Below are positions 1 through 7,016 of a stretch of DNA of 59,149 nucleotides, piece by piece. The stretch comes from a virus. The notes below the pieces were generated by a model. The model saw only the letters and a list, made by a program, of their open reading frames with translations, was not told the DNA's origin and ran no database searches. Within the stretch, counting starts at the first letter, position 1; each line of letters begins with the position of its first letter. The stretch covers positions 1 to 59,149 of the IMG/VR virus record IMGVR_UViG_3300024518_001350; one strand, written 5' to 3'. The translations under genes were made by a program, and so were the position numbers.

Positions 1-32
1 TAATATATGCATATGGTAACTAATGACATAGA

Positions 33-150
33 GACTGTCATATTATATGGATCTATTGACACTAACACTGTCAAAACCATATGAGTTATCGCATCGACAC
101 TGTTAAAACCATATGAGTTTGTGCATTGACACTGTTAAAACCATATGGTC
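33..150. repeat. Direct repeats with 32-bp spacing around CATATG
   Basis: Three near-identical copies of ACACTGTyAAAACCATATG begin at 65, 97 and 129, exactly 32 bp apart. A degenerate copy (ACTGTCA...TATATGG) starts near 34. The CATATG cores lie at 78, 110 and 142. Two more CATATG sites follow at 211 and 229. The spacing is about three helical turns, so all copies face the same side of the DNA. That suits an array of protein-binding sites (repressor, activator or iteron). The bound protein is unknown. TTGACA words overlap copies 1 and 3, so binding could also affect a promoter. Confidence 0.75.
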
Positions 151-432
151 TGGAATACCCTAACCCATCCGATCCGTTAACCCTAGGGATTTGCTATGGG
201 GTTGCTTCCCCATATGGGAAGACACACACATATGGAAATTCGACGATGATGCCACCCCCCCTTGGACAGCCGAAGGCTGGCTCAAGGTTACACTCGGAGT
301 TCACAGCCATCATTTAAGTAAAAAATAGTAAAGTTCCCCAATATTTCTCTCTCTCTAACCCACCTACACTCTTCCACACAAATTATTTTGCAAAAAATTC
401 AAATAACTGAGATAGGGAGCCTAAAAAAGCCC
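151..432. other. Non-coding stretch of the left control region
   Basis: I see no convincing gene here. The only open frame (126-317, TTG start, no ribosome site) overlaps the repeats and looks accidental. The stretch contains two isolated CATATG sites (211, 229), the first flanked by an imperfect CTTCCC/GGGAAG dyad, and a short CT-dinucleotide run near 346-356. No terminator or clear promoter was recognised before the TTGACA at 433. Confidence 0.5.
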
Positions 433-459
433 TTGACACGAAGCCAAATGTGCTACTCT
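433..459 (+). promoter_or_regulatory. Candidate promoter for a small RNA
   Basis: A perfect -35 TTGACA lies at 433-438. An extended -10 of the form TGnTACTCT lies at 451-459 with a 15-bp spacer, which is short. The initiation site would be near 466, just before a structured non-coding stretch that ends in a strong terminator. The -35 and the TG extension support it; the weak -10 hexamer argues against it. Confidence 0.45.
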
Positions 460-465
460 ATGTCT

Positions 466-699
466 GAAAGAGGATAAAAGGTAGTAATATTACTAGGGAG
501 ATCCCTGTAGGGCCTCCCTGACCGTTACAAAGGGGTCTCCCTACTTAGCATCCTCTGTTCAAACTGGAAAATGTTACATGGCTCGCCCTTTTTGGGGCTC
601 GCTGTAGGGTAAATCAAGCCATACCGGTAAGGATAAATCAAGCCGTCTCCTGAGTACCGGCATTAGAAGGAACCAATTAGCCTTGGTTCCTATTTTTTT
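466..699 (+). ncRNA. Candidate structured non-coding RNA
   Basis: There is no credible reading frame, but many helices can form. AGAGGAT at 469-475 pairs with ATCCTCT at 550-556. TAGGGAGA at 494-501 pairs perfectly with TCTCCCTA at 536-543. A 14-bp palindrome lies at 482-495 and competes with it. CCGGTA at 624-629 pairs with TACCGG at 655-660. A direct repeat TAAATCAAGCC lies at 610-620 and 634-644. The 3' end is a strong intrinsic terminator (668-699) and a promoter-like sequence sits just upstream. I do not recognise the RNA class. It could be an independent small RNA or an untranslated regulatory transcript of the left control region. Confidence 0.5.
668..699 (+). terminator. Intrinsic terminator, 9-bp perfect stem plus T7
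   Basis: AGGAACCAA (668-676) pairs perfectly with TTGGTTCCT (683-691) around a 6-nt loop, followed by A and seven T (693-699). It faces rightward and lies upstream of the first protein gene, so it ends a transcript made inside the control region and insulates the lysis/late operon promoter just after it. Confidence 0.9.
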
Positions 700-709
700 G
701 CCAAAAATA

Positions 710-761
710 TGACTTGAATGTAAAAACTGAGCTATAATTTGAGTAAAGGGGGGGGGGTACA
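710..761 (+). promoter_or_regulatory. TATAAT promoter and poly-G leader of the rightward operon
   Basis: A consensus -10 TATAAT lies at 733-738, with only a weak TGACTT-like -35 about 17 bp upstream. Initiation would fall near 745, giving a leader of about 17 nt. That leader consists mostly of AAA plus ten consecutive G (748-757), then TACA and the ATG at 762. The G run must serve as, or contain, the ribosome-binding site. Slippage in it would alter the distance between ribosome site and start. Confidence 0.6.
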
Positions 762-1103
762 ATGCAAGTAGTAAGATTTATAGATGTAGCAGTTAGCTTT
801 ATTTGTGCATGTGTGGCATGGCAAATCATGTTCGGGTCTAACATTCCAGTTGAGTCCGCAGTGTCTGCACTAATTTTGTTTCCAGTGTTGGGTTTCTTAG
901 GTGTTCTCTTTGAGTTATTTAAGATTGTTTCATTCTTTGTAATATTCCTAAGCACAATGTTTGTTTTTGAGCAGCTAATCCTAATAATGAGATCCATAGG
1001 CTATGAGTATAATCATAAGATGAACCCTGGCTATTACAAAGTCCTAGATCTTAGTGATTTTCCAGAGGATGAACCCGCAAGCAGCGAAAAGGAAGATAAT
1101 TAG
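762..1103 (+). CDS. Small membrane protein, candidate holin
   Basis: A 113-residue protein with three hydrophobic segments, near residues 8-24, 33-52 and 54-75, and a very acidic C-terminal tail. This is the build of a class I holin, although holins are too diverse to name by sequence alone. It is the first gene of the operon that also carries a spanin-like pair and an endolysin, which supports a lysis role by context. The start follows the ten-G leader. The next gene begins directly after its TAG. It could instead be another inner-membrane protein acting early on the host. Confidence 0.5.
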   Translation: MQVVRFIDVAVSFICACVAWQIMFGSNIPVESAVSALILFPVLGFLGVLFELFKIVSFFVIFLSTMFVFEQLILIMRSIGYEYNHKMNPGYYKVLDLSDFPEDEPASSEKEDN

Positions 1104-1280
1104 ATGGGCAAGAGCCGTAAGCGTGAAGAAGATTTCATTGATGAGGAAATATCTGAAGATAAACTGGATGATCGTGAACTTAAGAAGAACAGGGTGAAGA
1201 ATAGAAGAAAGCAACTCAATAGAGCTATAGAAGAGAGCATTCTTCTTGGCATAGAACTAGATTCCTTCTATGAGAGTTGA
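1104..1280 (+). CDS. Small charged hypothetical protein (58 aa)
   Basis: The ATG lies directly after the TAG of the upstream gene, and the frame runs 58 codons to TGA at 1278-1280. The product is highly charged, acidic in the first half (EED, DEE, EDK, DDRE) and basic in the middle (KKNRVKNRRK), and lacks membrane segments. The next gene starts inside its last codons. The tight packing, with translational coupling at both ends, is the main evidence that it is real. I recognise no domain. Confidence 0.6.
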   Translation: MGKSRKREEDFIDEEISEDKLDDRELKKNRVKNRRKQLNRAIEESILLGIELDSFYES

Positions 1281-1461
1281 AGTAAATAGCATTGAAGACC
1301 TAGTTGACCTGTCTGTTGATGGAGTTGTTGACCTAACTGACCCAGAGACCGGGAGAGTTATTGTTAAAGGGGTACCTATCTCTATGACAATAGACAACAT
1401 GTCAATAGCCTCCTATGTCTGGGACTATTTAGACACTGATAACCTAATGGAGATAGAATGA
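1270..1461 (+). CDS. Small acidic hypothetical protein (63 aa)
   Basis: A soluble, acidic 63-residue protein with a beta-rich look (VVDLTDPETGRVIVKGVPI) and an acidic C-terminus. It overlaps the end of the previous gene by 11 bases and is followed after one base by the next ATG. No domain recognised. Its position inside the lysis operon suggests co-expression with the lysis genes, but nothing in the protein points to a lysis function. Confidence 0.55.
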   Translation: MRVEVNSIEDLVDLSVDGVVDLTDPETGRVIVKGVPISMTIDNMSIASYVWDYLDTDNLMEIE

Positions 1462-1462
1462 C

Positions 1463-1675
1463 ATGGAGTCAGTACTGATTCTAGTAGGTGTCCTTGTTGG
1501 ATTGATAATTTTAGTGAGATCTATAGGTAAATATGCACACATTGGGGGTAGGGGTGAAGCAAATGCAGAAAACAACGCACATGATGTCAAAATTATCAAC
1601 AGGGTCATGTCTAAGCTCCAGGGCAAGGTACCTAATATCTCTGATATTGCTAATCGTTGGCGTAATAGGATGTAG
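1463..1675 (+). CDS. Candidate inner-membrane spanin (i-spanin)
   Basis: A 70-residue protein with one N-terminal membrane segment (about residues 4-19, VLILVGVLVGLIILV) and a basic/polar periplasmic tail of about 50 residues. A lipoprotein gene starts inside it in another frame, which is the classic nested Rz/Rz1 arrangement, and an M15 endolysin follows. The tail is short for an i-spanin and the coiled coil is not obvious, so the call rests largely on gene arrangement. The last codons overlap the lipobox cysteine codon of the partner gene. Confidence 0.55.
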   Translation: MESVLILVGVLVGLIILVRSIGKYAHIGGRGEANAENNAHDVKIINRVMSKLQGKVPNISDIANRWRNRM

Positions 1676-1838
1676 TCATGGTCGAGGAGCCGTGGTTGTG
1701 GCTCCGTGCCCAGTTCCATCAGCTTTAGCCTACTCCGAGCTAGGAACAATGAATGAATGTTGCCCTGGGATGGTAGAATACCTGGGTAGAGTTGAATTAT
1801 TGTGTGATGCACTAGGAGAGATGAGAAATGAGCGATGA
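1584..1838 (+). CDS. Candidate outer-membrane lipoprotein spanin (o-spanin)
   Basis: From the ATG at 1584 (another ATG precedes at 1581) the protein is 84 residues. A basic N-terminus is followed by a hydrophobic core (LISLILLIVGVIG) and a lipobox cysteine at residue 30, typical of signal peptidase II processing. The mature part of about 54 residues is cysteine- and proline-containing (APCPVPSAL). The first third lies within the i-spanin frame, as in Rz/Rz1 pairs, but the gene extends well past it. Its end overlaps the start of the endolysin. An in-frame ATG at 1533 would add residues before the signal peptide and is less likely. Confidence 0.6.
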   Translation: MSKLSTGSCLSSRARYLISLILLIVGVIGCSHGRGAVVVAPCPVPSALAYSELGTMNECCPGMVEYLGRVELLCDALGEMRNER

Positions 1839-2163
1839 CCCAAGGCTACCACTCAGTCCGTGTGAGTTTGACTCCATGTGTAGGAGGTTGGAGAGAGTCT
1901 TTCCTGACCTCTCACAGACTAGCGGCAAGAGGTCTGCTGCTAGAAACCAAAAAGTAGGAGGTAACCCATTATCTAAACACCTGCTTGGTATGGCAAGGGA
2001 TTATGGAACAGATAGTGAGCCAGACAAGGCTATGCAGGACCACTATTCTGCGATAGCTATTTCTCTGGGGCTTTGGCCTCTCTACCATGATAACCACTTG
2101 CATGTCCAAGGGCTACCCCCTGGGGAGATCCCCCGGTGGTGGAGGGAACGGTACTTAGGTTAA
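1828..2163 (+). CDS. Endolysin, M15-family peptidase
   Basis: A 111-residue protein matching the M15 (D-Ala-D-Ala carboxypeptidase / L-Ala-D-Glu endopeptidase) zinc-site pattern: S49-x-H51-xx-G54-x-A56-x-D58, then H90-L-H92. In this family the first His and Asp and the last His bind zinc and cleave peptidoglycan cross-bridge peptides. The length fits a single-domain globular endolysin without a signal peptide, so it would need the holin candidate upstream. The start overlaps the preceding lipoprotein gene. This is the most secure member of the lysis cassette. Confidence 0.8.
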   Translation: MSDDPRLPLSPCEFDSMCRRLERVFPDLSQTSGKRSAARNQKVGGNPLSKHLLGMARDYGTDSEPDKAMQDHYSAIAISLGLWPLYHDNHLHVQGLPPGEIPRWWRERYLG

Positions 2164-2184
2164 GGAGATTATAGAAAAGCCGCT

Positions 2185-2242
2185 AGGGGTAGGGTAGGCT
2201 CTTCGATCCCTCTCCCCTTTAGGAGGGTTTATCCTCCCCTAT
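2185..2242 (+). promoter_or_regulatory. Competing hairpins in the terminase leader
   Basis: Between the endolysin and terminase genes lies a G/C-rich stretch that can fold in mutually exclusive ways. AGGGG/AGGG (2185-2194) pairs with CCCT/CCCCT (2208-2218). CCCTC (2208-2212) pairs with GAGGG (2223-2227). GGAGG (2222-2226) pairs with CCTCC (2233-2237). No T-run follows, so it is not a simple terminator. It could tune expression of the downstream GTG-started terminase gene or mark an RNA-processing site. Confidence 0.35.
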
Positions 2243-2277
2243 CGGTGATATGATGGATGTGTTTGAATTACCAATAG

Positions 2278-3858
2278 GTGTATGGTATACTAATCGAAAT
2301 AGCACCCGAGGGAACTTTGCAAATAGAGATACGCGAAAAGATATATGACAATCTTAAGCACCTCAGTGAGCCTGATGCCAAGCGGGTATTTATACTTCTT
2401 GAGGAACTAGATAAGCGAGAATTTCGTAGCAAGACAGCAAATAGTTTCATAGACTACACGAAGACAATCTGGCCTGAGTTTATATCTGGAACACATCACA
2501 AGATAATGGCGGATGCCTTTGATAGAATAGTTGGTGGTGACCTTAAGAGACTCATTGTCAACATGCCACCTCGTCATACGAAAAGTGAGTTTGCATCATG
2601 GTTACTTCCCTCTTATTTCCTGGGCAAGTACCCTGATAAAAAGTTAATACAAGCATCGCATACAGCAGAGCTGGCACAGAGTTTTGGTCGTCGTGTAAGG
2701 AATCTTATCGACAGTGACGAGTATAAGGATGTATTTCCTGGCGTTCTGCTGAGTAGTGACAGTAAATCAGCGGGTAGATGGAATACAGACAAGGGCGGAA
2801 GCTACTTTGCAATTGGTGTAGGTGGAGCTATAGCGGGTAGAGGTGCTGATCTATTCATAATTGATGATCCGCATTCAGAGCAAGATGCCTATGGTAATGA
2901 CACAAAGTCCTTCGATCTAGTACATGAGTGGTTCACATCAGGACCAAGACAGAGATTGCAGCCAAACGGTGCCATCGTTATTGTGATGACCCGGTGGCAT
3001 AAGAATGATCTAACAGGAAAGATATTAAAAGACTCTCTTGAGAGAGAAGGATCAGATGAGTGGGAGCTAATAGAATTCCCAGCTATCCTTCCTTCGGGGA
3101 GTCCTGTGTGGCCGGAATACTGGTCAGAGGATTTGTTATTATCTTTAAAGGCCGAACTCCCTGTGGGCAAGTGGATGGCGCAGTACATGCAAAATCCATC
3201 AGCAGAAGAGGGGGCCTTGGTGAAGCGGGAGTGGTGGAAGTTATGGGAGGGAGACCCACCACCGGTCAAGTACATCATAATGTCGCTTGACACTGCCTTC
3301 ACCAAAAACACGAAGAATGATCCAACAGCTTGTACAGTGTGGGGCATTTTTGAGGAAGAGAATGCAGAGACTGGAAAAAGTATAGATAGTATAATACTAC
3401 TGGACGCATGGGATGCTTACTTAGAATTCCCAGAGCTGAAGCAGAGAGTCAAGCTAGAGTATACAGAGAAGTGGAAACCAGACCTACTGCTCATAGAGAA
3501 CAGAGGATCTGGTCAGCCATTGATACAGGAGCTAAGGAACGCAGGCATCATGTGTACTGAGTTCACTCCAACCAGAGGCAAGGCTAGTCAGAAGACACCT
3601 GACAAGATAGTAAGAGTTAATAGTATAACTGATATGTTCTCAAGCGGAATCATATATAGGCCCAACAAGAGATGGGCAGAAAAGGTCATGCATCAGTTCG
3701 CAGAGTTCCCAAACGGTGACCATGATGATTATGTGGACAGTGGGACGCAGGCATTGATGAGATTCAGGCAGGGAGGATTCGTAAGGCTAGAGTCTGACGA
3801 TCAGGATGATGACGATGAATTCTATTCTAAGAAGAGGAAACGGAGGAAGTACTACTAA
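2278..3858 (+). CDS. Terminase large subunit
   Basis: A 526-residue DNA-packaging motor. The ATPase Walker A is in the phage form MPPRHTKSE at about residues 96-104, and Walker B is LFIIDD at 192-197. The nuclease domain shows D338 (SLDTAF), E407 (LLIENRGSG) and D484/D487 (HDDYVDSGTQ), the usual metal-binding acids. It cuts and translocates DNA into proheads together with the portal encoded just downstream. An in-frame stop directly precedes the GTG at 2278, so GTG is the first possible start. I did not find a recognisable small-subunit gene upstream. The C-terminus ends in a basic tail (SKKRKRRKYY). Confidence 0.93.
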   Translation: MYGILIEIAPEGTLQIEIREKIYDNLKHLSEPDAKRVFILLEELDKREFRSKTANSFIDYTKTIWPEFISGTHHKIMADAFDRIVGGDLKRLIVNMPPRHTKSEFASWLLPSYFLGKYPDKKLIQASHTAELAQSFGRRVRNLIDSDEYKDVFPGVLLSSDSKSAGRWNTDKGGSYFAIGVGGAIAGRGADLFIIDDPHSEQDAYGNDTKSFDLVHEWFTSGPRQRLQPNGAIVIVMTRWHKNDLTGKILKDSLEREGSDEWELIEFPAILPSGSPVWPEYWSEDLLLSLKAELPVGKWMAQYMQNPSAEEGALVKREWWKLWEGDPPPVKYIIMSLDTAFTKNTKNDPTACTVWGIFEEENAETGKSIDSIILLDAWDAYLEFPELKQRVKLEYTEKWKPDLLLIENRGSGQPLIQELRNAGIMCTEFTPTRGKASQKTPDKIVRVNSITDMFSSGIIYRPNKRWAEKVMHQFAEFPNGDHDDYVDSGTQALMRFRQGGFVRLESDDQDDDDEFYSKKRKRRKYY

Positions 3859-3935
3859 TGGCTAAATGCAAATGTGTAGACTGTGAATGTGTGGAATGTA
3901 AATGCTCCGAAGAATCTGAAGAGGGTAATGACTAG
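3858..3935 (+). CDS. 25-residue cysteine-rich miniprotein
   Basis: The ATG overlaps the terminase stop (TAATG), and the TAG overlaps the portal GTG (TAGTG), so translation is probably coupled on both sides. The product has six cysteines at residues 4, 6, 9, 11, 14 and 16, as alternating CxC and CxxC, followed by an acidic tail (SEESEEGND). Such packing resembles metallothionein-like or zinc/iron-sulfur clusters, but I know of no named family. The exact fit between two essential packaging genes argues that it is a real gene. Confidence 0.65.
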   Translation: MAKCKCVDCECVECKCSEESEEGND

Positions 3936-6451
3936 TGGCTATTGATAAATCAGCAGAACCATTCACCTACGCTCAGGATGTCAACCCTGAACTCATAGTG
4001 GATATTGAGTTTGACTCTGAACTCCAAGTACCATCTATCACTGAAGAGGAGGATGGTGGTGTTCTTATAGATCTAGATGGTGGAACAGACGTTGAATATG
4101 AGGTTGATGAGAGCTTCGGTGCCAATTTAGCGGAGAGTATTGACGAAGATAGGCTTGATCTACTCGCATCTGACATAATTGGTCAGTTTAACGCGGACAT
4201 CAATTCAAGGAAAGATTGGGCAGATACCTACGTTAGAGGGCTAAAATACCTTGGATTTGACGTAAAAGAGAAGAATGATCCATGGGAAGGGGCATGTAGC
4301 GTTATCCATCCCCTCATATCTGAGGCTGTTGTTAGGTTCCAATCTCAGGCTATAACAGAACTTATGCCAGCAGATGGGCCTGTAAAGGTTAAGCTGGTCG
4401 GTATACAGGATGATGAGAAGCTAGGACAGGCCAATAGAGTCAAGGACTATATGAACTATACCTTGACCGAGAGGATCACAGACTACAGGCCAGAGACAGA
4501 GAAGATGCTATTCGGCTTAGGGGTAACTGGATCAGCATTCAAGAAAGTTTACTACGACAGCATCAGGGATATACCAGTATCAGAGTTTGTACCGGCAGAA
4601 GACCTTGTAGTCAATTACGGTGCTAAGAATTTACAAACAGCAGAGAGGATCACTCATGTTGTAAAGGTATATGAAAACGATTTCAAGAAGCATGTTGCGA
4701 GGGGCTTCTACAGAGACGCAGAGATGTCTGACCCTGTTAACTTCCAGTCTGACATTGAAAGAGAGAAGGATAGACTGAACGGTACGACACCTGTGGATTA
4801 CAATGATGGAAGATATACCCTCCTTGAACACCACTGCGAATATGATTTATATGGATATGAAGACAAGGACGAAGAAGGAGAAGAGACTGGTATAGGTCTT
4901 CCTTATGTAGTTACTGTTTGTATGAGTTCCAATAAGGTACTCTCTATCCGAAGGAACTGGGAAGAGGGTGATGAGAAGAAGCTCAAGATTAACCACTTCG
5001 TACAATATGAGTATGTTCCGGGGACTGGGTTCTACGGTTTCGGTCTGACCCATTTGGTTGGCGGGATAGCTGAGTCCTCCACATCCATACTACAGCAGCT
5101 TGTAGATGCAGGGGTTCTATCAAACCTCCCCGGGGGATTGAAGGCTAAGGGTATGCGTATACAGGGTGACGACACTCCTATAGCCCCTGCTGAGTGGAGA
5201 GATGTTGATATTGGTGGCGGGAGTATTCGTGATAATATTTTCCCTCTGCCGTACAAAGAGCCTAGTATGGTGCTGCTAACTCTCCTTAAGGGAATGGTTG
5301 AGGATGGCAGAAGGTTTGCATCTCTAAACGATATACAAGCATCTGAGATGAACAACCAAGCCCCCGTGGGTACTACGTTAGCCATCATAGAACGCACTAT
5401 GAAGGTGATGACAGCTATTTTCGCTAGACTCCATGCATCAGCCAGAAAAGAGTATAACCTCCTTTCTGATGTGATTAGAGACTACGAAGGTCCAGAATAT
5501 CCTTACGACCTTGGGTCTAACACTGATAAGAAGCTTGATGACTTCAGCGCACAGGTTGATGTACTTCCTGTATCTGACCCAAATGCATCGACAATGGCTC
5601 AGAGAATCATGCAAAGCCAGAATGTTCTACAGTTGGTACAGATGAAGCCAGAGATATATGACATAAGGAAGATACACAAGCAGATGCTTACGGCTATGAA
5701 TGTTCCTGATGTAGATGAGTACATCCCTGCCGAGGAGTCCGAGGAACCCAAGGATCCTGCTACTGAGAATATGTACATGATTATGGGCAAACCTACAAAG
5801 GTGTTCATGTGGCAGGACCATGAGGCCCATATAATCACTCATATGACTGCTGCTGAAGATCCTAAGCTGGTGGGTGCATTGAGTATGTCACCTTCTGCAC
5901 CAGCCATGCAGGCAGCATTGGCTGCCCATGTGACTGAGCATGTAGCCTATTTATATAGGAGAACCATAGAGGAGAACATGGGTATACCAATGCCTAGCCC
6001 GGACGAGGAGCTTCCCAAGTCCATTGAGATGGCATTTTCTAAGGTTGTAGCTGAGGCTGCAAAGAAGACTTTACAGAGCAGTATCGCAGAGATACAGAAC
6101 CAGAAGGCAAATGCGGAAGCAGAGGATCCTCTTCTTAAGATGCAGGAGAGGGAGTTGGCTATCAAGGAGATGGATGCTCAGCGTAGGTCATCGGAGTCTC
6201 AGCAAAAGCTACAGCTTGACACCCTGAAGATAGTCTCTGATATAGGCTTCAAGGAGAAAGAATCTGAGATAGGTGAGATAGAAGTTGCTATAAATATCAT
6301 AACGAAGATGCTTGAACAGAATGCAGATAATGCTAATGAACAGGCTAAACTACAGATAGAATCAGCTAAAGCTGGCGTAGAGACCATAAAGATGGTATTA
6401 TCTGGATTTGACAGCATAAAAGATTTAGGGATATTAGGGGAGAATAAATGA
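3935..6451 (+). CDS. Portal protein (large podovirus type)
   Basis: An 838-residue protein directly after the terminase, in the position and size range of large podovirus portals of the P22 gp1 type. It has an acidic N-terminus, a central conserved body (DPWEGACSVIHPLI..., RFQSQAITELMPADGP), and a long alpha-helical C-terminal stretch rich in E, K and Q (residues about 700-825) that resembles a portal barrel or coiled coil. The portal forms the ring through which DNA enters and leaves the head. The start is GTG, overlapping the stop of the miniprotein gene. Confidence 0.85.
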   Translation: MAIDKSAEPFTYAQDVNPELIVDIEFDSELQVPSITEEEDGGVLIDLDGGTDVEYEVDESFGANLAESIDEDRLDLLASDIIGQFNADINSRKDWADTYVRGLKYLGFDVKEKNDPWEGACSVIHPLISEAVVRFQSQAITELMPADGPVKVKLVGIQDDEKLGQANRVKDYMNYTLTERITDYRPETEKMLFGLGVTGSAFKKVYYDSIRDIPVSEFVPAEDLVVNYGAKNLQTAERITHVVKVYENDFKKHVARGFYRDAEMSDPVNFQSDIEREKDRLNGTTPVDYNDGRYTLLEHHCEYDLYGYEDKDEEGEETGIGLPYVVTVCMSSNKVLSIRRNWEEGDEKKLKINHFVQYEYVPGTGFYGFGLTHLVGGIAESSTSILQQLVDAGVLSNLPGGLKAKGMRIQGDDTPIAPAEWRDVDIGGGSIRDNIFPLPYKEPSMVLLTLLKGMVEDGRRFASLNDIQASEMNNQAPVGTTLAIIERTMKVMTAIFARLHASARKEYNLLSDVIRDYEGPEYPYDLGSNTDKKLDDFSAQVDVLPVSDPNASTMAQRIMQSQNVLQLVQMKPEIYDIRKIHKQMLTAMNVPDVDEYIPAEESEEPKDPATENMYMIMGKPTKVFMWQDHEAHIITHMTAAEDPKLVGALSMSPSAPAMQAALAAHVTEHVAYLYRRTIEENMGIPMPSPDEELPKSIEMAFSKVVAEAAKKTLQSSIAEIQNQKANAEAEDPLLKMQERELAIKEMDAQRRSSESQQKLQLDTLKIVSDIGFKEKESEIGEIEVAINIITKMLEQNADNANEQAKLQIESAKAGVETIKMVLSGFDSIKDLGILGENK

Positions 6452-6633
6452 TAGAAGAACTGATTAGAATTGTAGGTAGCCGCAAGGAGTCATTGACTCA
6501 TGGATTGACACATGGAAATGCAAAATCATTTGAGGATTATGCAAAGTTCGTTGGGCAGATAACGACTCTAGAGGATGTAGAGAACACTATAGAGGACTTG
6601 GTTAAGAAAGCAAATGGTGTAGATTTAACATAG
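6448..6633 (+). CDS. Small hypothetical protein between portal and co-chaperonin
   Basis: A 61-residue, helix-rich protein (DYAKFVGQITTLEDVENTIEDLVKKAN). Its ATG overlaps the portal stop (ATGA). I recognise no domain. Position within the head operon suggests a minor structural or assembly role. Confidence 0.65.
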   Translation: MIEELIRIVGSRKESLTHGLTHGNAKSFEDYAKFVGQITTLEDVENTIEDLVKKANGVDLT

Positions 6634-6653
6634 TTTTATATAAGGGGGAATTA

Positions 6654-7016
6654 ATGGGAGAGAGCAAGAGAAAGAAGGAAAAAGCAAAGTTATTGCCAGA
6701 CCCAGTGGGCTACAGGCTACTGGTTACACCAATAGAAGTAGAAGAGAAATCTGTTGGTGGCATTTTTATACCCGATGACTTAAGAGATCGTGAATCAATT
6801 GCAACTGTAATCGCAATGGTAATTAAACTTGGACCATCTGCCTACAAGGACTCTGCAAAGTTTCCCGATGGGCCTTGGTGCAAGGAAGGTGATTTTATTC
6901 TTATTCGTCCTTACCAGGGAACTAGAGTCAAGGTAAAGGGTACTGAGTTTAGGATTATCAACGATGATACAGTTGAAGCAGTTGTCCAAGATCCTAGAGG
7001 AGTAGAACGAGCATGA
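6654..7016 (+). CDS. GroES-like co-chaperonin
   Basis: A 120-residue protein with the Cpn10 pattern: PVGYRLLVTPIEVEEKSVGGIFIPD (split here as residues about 17-42), a flexible mobile loop around residues 30-50 containing GGIFIP, and a later GDFILIRPYQGTRVKVKGTEF. Phage GroES homologues such as T4 gp31 dock on host GroEL and allow large capsid proteins to fold. Its place between the portal and scaffold/capsid genes fits that job. It lies on the same transcript as the head genes, 20 bases after the previous stop with a GGGGGAA ribosome site. Confidence 0.85.
   Translation: MGESKRKKEKAKLLPDPVGYRLLVTPIEVEEKSVGGIFIPDDLRDRESIATVIAMVIKLGPSAYKDSAKFPDGPWCKEGDFILIRPYQGTRVKVKGTEFRIINDDTVEAVVQDPRGVERA

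Noticed and set aside
1-20. Direct terminal repeats joining the two window ends
   Set aside because: The first and last ~50 bases share no repeat, so neither terminal redundancy nor a circular overlap is directly visible.
65-150. CRISPR-like array
   Set aside because: Only three to four short copies with spacers that are too short and similar, and no cas genes; they behave as regulatory direct repeats.
126-317. 63-codon rightward frame with TTG start in the left control region
   Set aside because: It overlaps the 32-bp repeats, has no ribosome site and encodes a composition (many P and G) unlike the real genes.
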